This document shows positions 1-5,023 of a stretch of DNA of 7,020 bases, one piece after another. Both the position numbers and the translations under genes were made by a program. This DNA comes from Sutterella sp. (GTDB taxonomy: Bacteria > Pseudomonadota > Gammaproteobacteria > Burkholderiales > Burkholderiaceae_F). The stretch spans positions 1 to 7,020 of the forward strand of contig DNLN01000076.1 in assembly GCA_003488465.1 (NCBI GenBank), written 5' to 3'. Every line of letters starts with the position of its first letter. Positions within the stretch are counted from its first letter, which is position 1. The notes under the pieces are model-generated. The model was not told where the DNA came from, ran no database searches, and worked only from the letters and a program-made list of their open reading frames with translations.

Positions 1-635
1 GCATCAACGACGCGCCCGCGCTTGCGCGCGCCACGGTGGGCATGGCCATTGGAGCGGGTACCGACGTCGCCATCGACTGCGCCGACGTGGTGCTCATGAA
101 GAGCCGCCTTGCGGACGCCGTGACGGCGGTCGATCTGGCGCGCGCCGTCATGCGCAACATCAAGCAGAATCTGTTCTGGGCGTTCTTCTACAACGCCCTG
201 TGCATTCCCGTGGCTGCGGGATTTTTCTATCCGCTCTTTGGCTGGATGCTCTCGCCCATGGTGGGGGCGGCGGCCATGAGCATGAGTTCGGTGTGCGTGG
301 TCACCAACGCCTTGAGGCTAAGGGGCTTTCGCGCAAGATCATTCGCCGGCGTCGGCTCGGGCTCTGCCCCGCAGGCCTGCCGGCTGCAGTCAGTCAACAA
401 CGCAAGGAGAAGCAACATGAAGAAAATCGTCAAAATCGAAGGCATGCACTGCGAGCACTGCTCGGGCTCGGTCAAGAAGGGCCTGTCCAAGATCGCCGGC
501 GTGCAGAGCGTCTCGGTGAGCCTTGAGGACAAGCAGGCCGTGCTCGAGTGCGACGAGAGCGTCACCGACGAAAAGATCATTGCCATGATCGAACTGCTCG
601 ACTTCAAGGTCGTCGGGATCGAGACGCAGGCCTAA
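1..635 (+). CDS. copA: Cu(I)-exporting P-type ATPase, C-terminal part, with C-terminal CopZ-like HMA domain (5' truncated)
   Basis: This is the last 210 residues of an inner-membrane P1B-type ATPase that pumps Cu(I) out of the cytoplasm; the reading frame enters at base 3. The first residues INDAPALA are the hinge motif at the end of the ATP-binding domain. Two membrane helices follow: one with [12 protein letters not shown] (the YN pair of helix 7) and one with [16 protein letters not shown] (the Met and Ser-Ser of helix 8). Both are the Cu(I)-type signature. Most family members end soon after NALRLR. Here the frame continues through a roughly 29-residue Ala/Ser/Arg linker into a complete heavy-metal-associated domain (last 72 residues) with GMHCEHC, then stops at TAA 633-635. 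HMA domains usually sit at the N-terminus, so this arrangement is odd. The N-terminal part lies outside the window. Copper specificity rests on motif matching. Confidence 0.92.
   Translation, partial: INDAPALARATVGMAIGAGTDVAIDCADVVLMKSRLADAVTAVDLARAVMRNIKQNLFWAFFYNALCIPVAAGFFYPLFGWMLSPMVGAAAMSMSSVCVVTNALRLRGFRARSFAGVGSGSAPQACRLQSVNNARRSNMKKIVKIEGMHCEHCSGSVKKGLSKIAGVQSVSVSLEDKQAVLECDESVTDEKIIAMIELLDFKVVGIETQA
404..410 (+). promoter_or_regulatory. Internal ribosome binding site for the nested CopZ start
   Basis: AAGGAGA lies inside the ATPase reading frame, with its AGGAG core 7 bases before ATG 417. Core match and spacing are both close to optimal, much better than expected by chance inside a coding sequence. 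It decides in favour of a second initiation point within this frame. Confidence 0.6.
417..635 (+). CDS. copZ: CopZ-like copper chaperone, possible independent product nested in the 3' end of copA
   Basis: An in-frame ATG at 417, preceded by a near-ideal Shine-Dalgarno, would release the last 72 residues of the ATPase frame as a free protein. That product has exactly the size and shape of a CopZ/Atx1 chaperone: beta strand KKIVKIEGM, the Cu(I)-binding loop M10-H-C12-E-H-C15, then helix, strand, strand ([15 protein letters not shown]), and a final helix and strand ending GIETQA. CopZ proteins carry Cu(I) to the ATPase. Two readings are possible: a copZ gene whose upstream copA lost its stop, so both a fusion and a free form are made, or only the fusion is made and the start signals are a relic. 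E. coli makes a free chaperone from copA by another route, a programmed frameshift near the N-terminal domain. That this start is used is an inference. Confidence 0.55.
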   Translation: MKKIVKIEGMHCEHCSGSVKKGLSKIAGVQSVSVSLEDKQAVLECDESVTDEKIIAMIELLDFKVVGIETQA

Positions 636-649
636 CGGGAGCGCCTTGT

Positions 650-680
650 GGCCGGGAGGACTGCGGCAGCCTTCCTGGCC
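650..680 (+). repeat. Hairpin downstream of the copA/copZ stop
   Basis: The arms 650-659 and 671-680 pair over 10 positions (GGCC ends, with two G-U pairs). After one mismatch a further 3 bp pair around a CGG loop. It begins 15 bases after the TAA. No T-run follows, so it is not a standard intrinsic terminator; it may protect the 3' end of the copA message or slow polymerase. Confidence 0.45.
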
Positions 681-722
681 GCTTATGCAGAGCGCCAGGC
701 CTTGCTGTATCGTGTCCTGCTG

Positions 723-746
723 TCGGTCTGTCCTGACCGATTCTTT
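723..746 (+). terminator. Weak terminator-like hairpin before the MBL-fold gene
   Basis: TCGGTC (723-728) pairs perfectly with GACCGA (735-740) around a 6-base loop and is followed at once by TTCTTT. It lies just upstream of the ribosome binding site of the next gene. It could end copA transcription or act as a leader attenuator. The stem is short and the T-tract interrupted, so the call is tentative. Confidence 0.35.
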
Positions 747-765
747 CGAACAGGAGACACGAAGC

Positions 766-1596
766 ATGACCTTCCTCATCACGACCGTCATGGAGAACAC
801 GAGCCGCGATACGCGGCTCATCGCCCAACACGGACTCTCTCTTCTCATTGAAGGCGAGGGCCGCAAGTTCATCTACGACACAGGGCAGTCCCCGAGATTT
901 CTCTTCAATGCAAGAGCGCTTGGCGTGGATCTGGCCGGAGCCGATGCGCTCATTCTGAGCCACGGGCACTGGGATCACACGGGCGGCGCGGCGGCGCTTC
1001 TCACGTCGATGACGCCGCCCCGGAAGCTCTATGTCGGAGAGGGATTCTTTACGCCGCGGTACCGTACGGTCGAAGACGGCGAACTCGAGATCAGCTCGCT
1101 CCTTTCCGAGCGCACGGTGCAGCTGTGCGCCGTCCCGTGCGAGACCGTGGGGAGCGATCCCGTGCAGCTGTCCGAGAACGCGTGGCTGCTTTCGGGCTTT
1201 TCCGCCACCGATCCGCATGAGGCGGCCAATCCCGTCATGACGCGCGTCGAAGCGGGAGAGCGCGTGACGGACACCTTCCCCGAGGAGGTCGCCCTCATCC
1301 TAAAGGGGCGCGAGGGCCTTACCGTAGTGTCCGGCTGCTCGCACAACGGCATCCTCAGCATCTGCTCGAGAATCCAGGACGTGTTCGGAGAGCCGGTCCG
1401 CCGGTTCGTCGGCGGCACGCACCTCATTTCCGCCGATGACGAGCGCATTGCCTACACATGCAGCAGGCTGCAGCAGATGGGCATCCGGCATCTCGGGGCC
1501 TGCCACTGCACGGGCGAGAAGGCCGAGAATTTCTTCGCATCGCGCTTTCCCGGCTTTTACAGGAACAACGTCGGCACTCGCACGGAAATCCTCTGA
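766..1596 (+). CDS. MBL-fold metallohydrolase, COG1237 / dihydropterin-aminobenzene-phosphate synthase-like
   Basis: A 276-residue soluble protein of the metallo-beta-lactamase superfamily. Visible metal-site motifs in order are: YDTGQS (residues 37-42), LSHGHWDHTGG (64-74, the HxHxDH signature with H66, H68, D70, H71), SGCSHNG (189-195, H193), GGTH (216-219) and ACHCTG (245-250, H247). This set and spacing match the group often named 7,8-dihydropterin-6-ylmethyl-4-(ribofuranosyl)aminobenzene-5'-phosphate synthase, after an archaeal enzyme. In bacteria the substrate is generally unknown, so only a metal-dependent hydrolase fold is claimed. The start at ATG 766 is chosen because AGGAG at 752-756 precedes it by 9 bases and the N-terminus matches the family; the frame is open to a TTG at 646, but the added residues look unrelated. 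There is no signal peptide, so it is probably cytoplasmic. Nothing links it to copper or proline metabolism beyond position. Confidence 0.88.
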   Translation: MTFLITTVMENTSRDTRLIAQHGLSLLIEGEGRKFIYDTGQSPRFLFNARALGVDLAGADALILSHGHWDHTGGAAALLTSMTPPRKLYVGEGFFTPRYRTVEDGELEISSLLSERTVQLCAVPCETVGSDPVQLSENAWLLSGFSATDPHEAANPVMTRVEAGERVTDTFPEEVALILKGREGLTVVSGCSHNGILSICSRIQDVFGEPVRRFVGGTHLISADDERIAYTCSRLQQMGIRHLGACHCTGEKAENFFASRFPGFYRNNVGTRTEIL

Positions 1597-1635
1597 AGAA
1601 ATGCGCCCGTTGCGCTAATCTGTCGCCTCACAGGC

Positions 1636-1654
1636 CGCGGCGGGCGAGGCCGCG
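1636..1654 (+). repeat. GC-rich hairpin ahead of proB
   Basis: CGCGGC (1636-1641) pairs with GCCGCG (1649-1654) around a 7-base loop, 21 bases before the preferred TTG start of proB. It has no T-run. It may be only a by-product of GC-rich sequence, or may affect access to the start region. Confidence 0.3.
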
Positions 1655-1665
1655 CACAAAGAGTT

Positions 1666-1670
1666 GGAGA
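1666..1670 (+). promoter_or_regulatory. proB: Ribosome binding site deciding the proB TTG start
   Basis: GGAGA lies 5 bases before TTG 1676 and overlaps the alternative TTG at 1664. It is the only Shine-Dalgarno-like sequence in the region and supports the shorter proB. A TTG start usually lowers translation. Confidence 0.55.
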
Positions 1671-1675
1671 AGAGA

Positions 1676-2800
1676 TTGGAAAAGAGTGTCCTTAGCGATG
1701 CCCGGCGCATCGTCATCAAGGTGGGCAGCGCCCTTGTCACGAACGACGGCCGCGGGCTGGATCTCGCGCGCATCGAGCAGTTTGCCTCCCAGATCGCGCA
1801 GCTCATCAAGACGGGCCGCGAGGTTGTGTTCGTGAGCTCGGGCGCCATTGCCGAGGGCGTGCTGCGGCTCGGCTGGGAAAAGCGTCCGAAGAAGCTCTCC
1901 CAGCTGCAGGCGGCCGCCGCCGTGGGGCAGATGGGCCTGGCTCAGGCCTACGAGACGACCTTCGCCCGGCACGGCATCAAGACTGCGCAGATACTGCTCA
2001 CGCACGCCGACCTGGCGGACCGCGAGCGCTATCTGAACGCCCGGGAGACGCTTCTTGAACTGCTCTCCCTGGGAGTTTTGCCCATCATCAACGAAAACGA
2101 CACCGTCGTCACCGATGAAATCAAGGTGGGCGACAACGATACGCTGGGCGCCTTGGTGACCAACCTCATCGAAGCCGACGTCCTTGTGATCCTCACCGAC
2201 CAGAAGGGGCTGTATTCGGCTGATCCTCGAAAGGATCCGACGGCGACCTTCATTGCAGACGCCAAGGCCGGAGACGCGGCTCTTGAAAAGATGGCTGGCG
2301 GCGCCGCGAGCACGCTCTCCAAGGGCGGCATGATCACCAAGATCCTCGCGGCCAAGCGCGCGGTGCGCTCGGGCGCCGCCACGATCATCGCTTCGGGCCG
2401 CGAGCCCGAGGTGCTTGTGCGGATGGCTGGGGGCGAGCACATCGGCACGCAGCTTTTGAGCGAGCAGGCGCCGCTGCATGCGCGCAACAAGTGGATTGCC
2501 GACCAGCTGAGAAGCGAGGGCTTTGTCATTCTGGACGCCGGTGCCGCCGGCGCGCTCACCGTCAAGAAGACAAGCCTTCTGCCCGTGGGCGTGAAGGCCG
2601 TGCACGGGCAGTTTGTGCGCGGCGAGGTGGTGAGCTGCCTTGATCCCGAGGGCAGGGAGATCGCCCGGGGGCTGGTGAACTTCTCCTCTTCCGAAGTGCG
2701 TCTGATCATGGGCCGCCACAGCCACGAGCTCGAGGCGATCCTCGGCTACGAGTGCGCCCCCGAACTCATCCACCGTGACAACCTCGTCATGATGGTCTGA
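1676..2800 (+). CDS. proB: Glutamate 5-kinase (AAK kinase domain plus PUA domain)
   Basis: Phosphorylates glutamate with ATP to gamma-glutamyl phosphate, the first step of proline synthesis; cytoplasmic and normally feedback-inhibited by proline. The 374 residues show the amino-acid-kinase fold: KVGSALVTN (15-23), SSGAIAEG (54-61), LTHAD (108-112), NENDTV (139-144), GDNDTLGA (152-159), [12 protein letters not shown] (173-184) and SKGGMITK (215-222). The last is the lysine-bearing loop that reads GTGGM in E. coli and is GRGGM-like in Burkholderiales. A C-terminal PUA domain follows (about 270-365), ending ELIHRDNLV. No ATG or GTG is available: the frame opens after a TAA at 1616-1618 and the only usual starts are TTG 1664 and TTG 1676. 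TTG 1676 is preferred because GGAGA (1666-1670) sits 5 bases upstream and the length then fits the family; 1664 has no such site. Commonly obg lies upstream of proB; here it is the MBL gene. Confidence 0.96.
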   Translation: MEKSVLSDARRIVIKVGSALVTNDGRGLDLARIEQFASQIAQLIKTGREVVFVSSGAIAEGVLRLGWEKRPKKLSQLQAAAAVGQMGLAQAYETTFARHGIKTAQILLTHADLADRERYLNARETLLELLSLGVLPIINENDTVVTDEIKVGDNDTLGALVTNLIEADVLVILTDQKGLYSADPRKDPTATFIADAKAGDAALEKMAGGAASTLSKGGMITKILAAKRAVRSGAATIIASGREPEVLVRMAGGEHIGTQLLSEQAPLHARNKWIADQLRSEGFVILDAGAAGALTVKKTSLLPVGVKAVHGQFVRGEVVSCLDPEGREIARGLVNFSSSEVRLIMGRHSHELEAILGYECAPELIHRDNLVMMV

Positions 2801-2940
2801 GAGAGCGATCGGCACCGGCAGGAACGACCGGGCGAGTCTTCGCGCTTGCCTGAGATGAGGCAAAATCTGCTCTATATGATGCGAGCGATGCCTCGATTTT
2901 CGCATTGCAGAAAATGCTCTCTTCGGAATTCTCAAAGGTC

Positions 2941-3120
2941 ATGACTCGTTCGAGCCGCCTGCTTGCCGCCATTCTTGGGGCTGCGCTTCTTGCGGCCGCT
3001 CCCTGTTCGGCACAGAGGGCGGCGCAGCAGCCCGAGGGCGCCGCCGAGCGCGCAGATCGCGTTGCCGGCCGGTCCATCTTCTCGAGAAGCGCCACGGAGG
3101 CTCCGTCCATGCGGGCCTGA
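2941..3120 (+). pseudogene. Possible truncated exported protein: signal peptide running into foreign sequence
   Basis: ATG 2941 opens a 59-codon frame whose start reads as a textbook Sec signal: basic MTRSSR, a 15-residue hydrophobic stretch LLAAILGAALLAAAP, then CSA|Q. From about residue 27 onward the sequence is the antisense of the flavoprotein remnant on the other strand, so the mature protein, if there was one, has been replaced. In many Burkholderiales, as I recall, a small exported CNP1-like protein is encoded next to proB, which would fit a beheaded copy. AAAGG at 2934-2938 is close to the ATG and a weak ribosome binding site. Ala/Leu-rich frames arise by chance in high-GC DNA, so this is tentative. 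Confidence 0.3.
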
Positions 3121-3293
3121 ACGGCGGCAACGGCGCCGGCGATGCCGGCACCCAGAACGATGACGGCAAAAGTGTTGGAAGCGTCGCCCTGATCGGCGCT
3201 CTTGCTGCCCTGGGCAGCGTGTGCGGCGGCAGCCGTGGAGGCCATGCCGATGACGCCGGCCTTGAGAATGGAACGGCGGGAAAGCTCAGACAT
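3020..3293 (-). pseudogene. Remnant of a Tat-exported FAD-binding flavoprotein (fumarate reductase/flavocytochrome c-like)
   Basis: From ATG 3293 the minus strand encodes a twin-arginine signal (SRRSILKAG, residues 5-13, then an Ala-rich stretch ending AHA, cleavage near 26) and the start of a Rossmann FAD-binding domain: VIVLGAGIAGAVAA with G48, G50, G53, and VALLEKMDR ending the second strand near E71. After MDR the frame breaks at about 3070. The expected continuation PAGNAICALGGALG is found in the next frame, as if one base had been lost. Recognisable sequence ends near 3020-3030, whereas intact FAD_binding_2 proteins run to some 450-600 residues. The gene is therefore frameshifted and missing most of its length. 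The promoter-like region and ribosome binding site are still present. Intact relatives reduce fumarate-like or other organic acceptors in the periplasm; this copy cannot. Confidence 0.75.
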
Positions 3294-3298
3294 TTTTC

Positions 3299-3306
3299 TC
3301 TCCTTG
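3299..3306 (-). promoter_or_regulatory. Ribosome binding site of the flavoprotein pseudogene
   Basis: On the minus strand AAGGAGAG precedes ATG 3293 with normal spacing. It fixes the start of the remnant and shows that the translation signal has outlived the gene. Confidence 0.6.
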
Positions 3307-3380
3307 TGATGAAAGTGCTGGTGCTGCGCCCCGACAACAGGCAAGGGGCCTAGCAACCACAAGGCGAAATGTATGTCTGA

Positions 3381-3410
3381 ACGGTACGTGCGTACCTTGC
3401 AGGGAGTCAA
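3381..3410 (-). promoter_or_regulatory. Candidate promoter with operator-like palindrome upstream of the flavoprotein remnant
   Basis: Minus-strand TTGACT (3410-3405) is a 5/6 match to a -35 box. After an 18-base spacer comes TACCGT (3386-3381), a poor -10 box. A perfect dyad GGTACG-2-CGTACC occupies 3383-3396, covering the spacer half nearest the -10 and most of the -10 itself. A good -35, weak -10 and long spacer over a palindrome is the layout of regulator-dependent promoters (MerR-like activation or TetR-like repression). The predicted transcript start lies about 80 bases before ATG 3293. No regulator gene is adjacent. Confidence 0.45.
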
Positions 3411-3429
3411 GCGGAAATAACTTTCGCTT
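3409..3429. repeat. Bulged hairpin downstream of the DUF4143 gene
   Basis: AAGCG (3409-3413) plus AAA (3415-3417) pair with TTT (3422-3424) plus CGCTT (3425-3429), with one bulged G and a TAAC loop. It lies 84 bases past the stop of the minus-strand ATPase and touches the TTGACT box of the next candidate promoter. It could act as a weak terminator, but lacks a clear T-run. Confidence 0.3.
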
Positions 3430-3512
3430 AAGAAATGGATCGGCCTGACCTTCAGAGCAAGGCAGGTCTATACCATGCCCACCGACCCGCGCAAAATCAA
3501 TTCGGCCATCCG

Positions 3513-4790
3513 CTATGGCTTAAGACACCCGATCGGAACAACCAGAACGCCATCCTTTCGGCGATAGGCACAGGGTCCCGCACCGACCAGAACCATCAGG
3601 AAGGATGGCTTGGGCATTTTTGTCGTGTCAATCTTTCCGGCGAGTTCAAGCAGGGTCCGGGCCCCGCGGTCTATCGTCGGCAAGCCGCCCAGCTTGATTT
3701 CGATGAGGCCGTAGGTGCCATTTTTACGGTGCATCACGGCATCGCACTGCAGGTTGTTTCTGTCCCGATAGTGGAAAACTTCAGCATCCAGCGCTTGCGC
3801 ATAGACACGAAGGTCGCGGATGCAGAGATTTTCGAACAGGAATCCGAAACTCTTTGGGTCCTGAAGCAGGTCTTTCGGACCGATTTGCAAAGCGGCAGCA
3901 CCGATTGAAGGATCGGTGAAATATCGAGTGTCTGAGGTTCGGACGGCTGTCGTGGTACGCAGTTTTGGAACCCATGCCGGCATGTCTTCTATGACAAAAA
4001 TTTCCCTCAGAGCCTTCAGGTATTCGTGGCATGTCCGAATGCTGAATGGAGAGTTCCCGAGGCTCAAAGCATCCAGGGTGAGAAAGGGGATTGATGCCTG
4101 TGTTCCCAGATTTCTGGCATAAGCTCGAAGCAGTGCTCCGGTTTTGGCGAAGTCTTTCTTGGTTCCGATTCGAGAGGTTTCCGAGCGGGCAATGGCATCA
4201 ATGTGTTTGAAAGAGGCTTTAATCGCATCGACGCCATCAAGATTGACTGCCTGCGGCCATCCTCCGCGGCAGGTTGCGTGAGCAAGACTCTCGATGCTGA
4301 GGTTGTTTTGAGCAAACACATTATGTTCGCCGTCAAAGAGGGAACTGATGCTGATCTCACCGCTGGATTCCCCGGATTCGAAGAGCGACATGGTGTGCAT
4401 GGTGAGCCAAGCAAATCTTCCGGTCCCGGTGTGGAAGATGTCACTGCGGTCAGCCGGTACGGCAGAACCGGTCAGGATGAACTGCCCTGCTGCCTGGCGG
4501 CGATCAATTTCAGTTCGGATCTCATCCCAAAGGGTTGGGATCACTTGCCATTCGTCGATTAGTTTTGGGGTGGCGCCAGCCAGAACGCCTTTCGGGTTGT
4601 AACCAAGCAGATCGATTGTTGTTTTTCGAGCCAAGGCTGAACTAAGAGCCAGGATGCTCTTGGCCTGCTGCTCACCCGTGGTTGTTTTGCCACCCCCTTT
4701 TGGCCCTTCGATGACGACGGCGCCCATGCCGCTGAGGAGAGAACGGAGCGATTTGTCGACAACTCTTGGGCGGTATTTGAAATCGGCCAT
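3513..4790 (-). CDS. AAA_14/DUF4143 family ATPase
   Basis: A 425-residue cytoplasmic protein of the AAA_14 plus DUF4143 type. The N-terminal ATPase shows Walker A GPKGGGKTT (29-37), Walker B LIDEWQ (77-82), sensor LTGSA (106-110) and TGTGRF (121-126). The middle has the family's CRGGWP (174-179) and a probable winged-helix stretch (about 215-270). The C-terminal part has the PD-(D/E)xK-like pattern of DUF4143: FHYRDRNNLQCD (D350) followed by LIEIK (E364, K366). Length is complete for the family. The biological role of these proteins is not established, and none is assigned. There is no clear Shine-Dalgarno before ATG 4790. It stands alone on the strand, has GC near 52% in four lines counted by hand against roughly 60% or more in neighbouring genes, and sits in a rearranged interval, so recent acquisition is likely. 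Confidence 0.87.
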   Translation of the reverse strand: MADFKYRPRVVDKSLRSLLSGMGAVVIEGPKGGGKTTTGEQQAKSILALSSALARKTTIDLLGYNPKGVLAGATPKLIDEWQVIPTLWDEIRTEIDRRQAAGQFILTGSAVPADRSDIFHTGTGRFAWLTMHTMSLFESGESSGEISISSLFDGEHNVFAQNNLSIESLAHATCRGGWPQAVNLDGVDAIKASFKHIDAIARSETSRIGTKKDFAKTGALLRAYARNLGTQASIPFLTLDALSLGNSPFSIRTCHEYLKALREIFVIEDMPAWVPKLRTTTAVRTSDTRYFTDPSIGAAALQIGPKDLLQDPKSFGFLFENLCIRDLRVYAQALDAEVFHYRDRNNLQCDAVMHRKNGTYGLIEIKLGGLPTIDRGARTLLELAGKIDTTKMPKPSFLMVLVGAGPCAYRRKDGVLVVPIGCLKP

Positions 4791-4840
4791 GGTGTTCGTA
4801 AATATGCTGTATTTTCAGTAAAGAACGGTGATCTCTCGGC

Positions 4841-4849
4841 GTTATAACA
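4841..4849 (-). promoter_or_regulatory. Extended -10 promoter candidate for the DUF4143 gene
   Basis: On the minus strand TG (4849-4848), one base, then TATAAC (4846-4841) form an extended -10 element, 5/6 to consensus. No -35 match is found 16-18 bases upstream; that position abuts the first unit of the repeat array. Transcription would start near 4834, giving a leader of about 44 bases before ATG 4790. Confidence 0.4.
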
Positions 4850-4865
4850 GGCTGTAAAAGTCTCC

Positions 4866-4981
4866 TGCTTCACTGTTTGGCAATTTTATGCTTCACTGTT
4901 TGGCAAGTTTTCGCTTCACGATTTGACGGATTTCCGCTCCTCAGGTTGGCAGAACTCATCTCATTGCTTGGCCTCCTATGA
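4866..4981. repeat. Array of about five degenerate 22-23 bp direct repeats
   Basis: Units begin near 4867, 4890, 4913, 4936 and 4959. The first two share 18 identical bases (TGCTTCACTGTTTGGCAA at 4866-4883 and 4889-4906). The third keeps GCTTCAC..TTTG.C, the fourth GCT.C..G.TTGGCA, and the fifth little more than TC.TTGGC. The period is not a multiple of three and all frames contain stops, so this is not coding repeat. The interval is AT-richer than its surroundings. It lies between the end of the potE-like gene and the extended -10 of the DUF4143 gene. It could be the multi-repeat terminus of an IS21- or Tn7-type transposon (binding sites for the transposase), an iteron-like operator, or a plasmid-origin remnant. 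No second, inverted copy or complete transposase gene is in the window. Confidence 0.75.
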
Positions 4982-5023
4982 GGTTTTCTCAAGGAGAAGC
5001 CGAAGGAGTGCGGGAAGATCAGG

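Noticed and set aside
646..765. Longer MBL-fold protein starting at TTG 646
   Set aside because: The extra 40 residues match nothing in the family and span two hairpins; ATG 766 has a proper AGGAG site.
604..1448. Minus-strand open frames opposite the MBL-fold gene
   Set aside because: Low-complexity Arg/Ser-rich translations with no motif; the plus strand has a full metallo-hydrolase motif set.
2857..2894. Inverted repeat GAGGCA/TGCCTC and TATGAT downstream of proB as a terminator or promoter
   Set aside because: The loop is 26 bases with no T-run, and TATGAT (2875-2880) has no -35 at suitable spacing, so neither call is supported.
1628..2935. 435-codon open frame on the minus strand opposite proB
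   Set aside because: It is antisense to a clear ProB over nearly its entire length, is rich in His/Arg/Leu without family motifs, and is a typical high-GC shadow frame.
3435..3908. 157-codon plus-strand frame opposite the DUF4143 gene
   Set aside because: Antisense to the conserved C-terminal part of the ATPase; no motif or ribosome binding site.
4866..4981. CRISPR array
   Set aside because: Units are contiguous and degenerate, with no constant-repeat/variable-spacer alternation and no cas genes.
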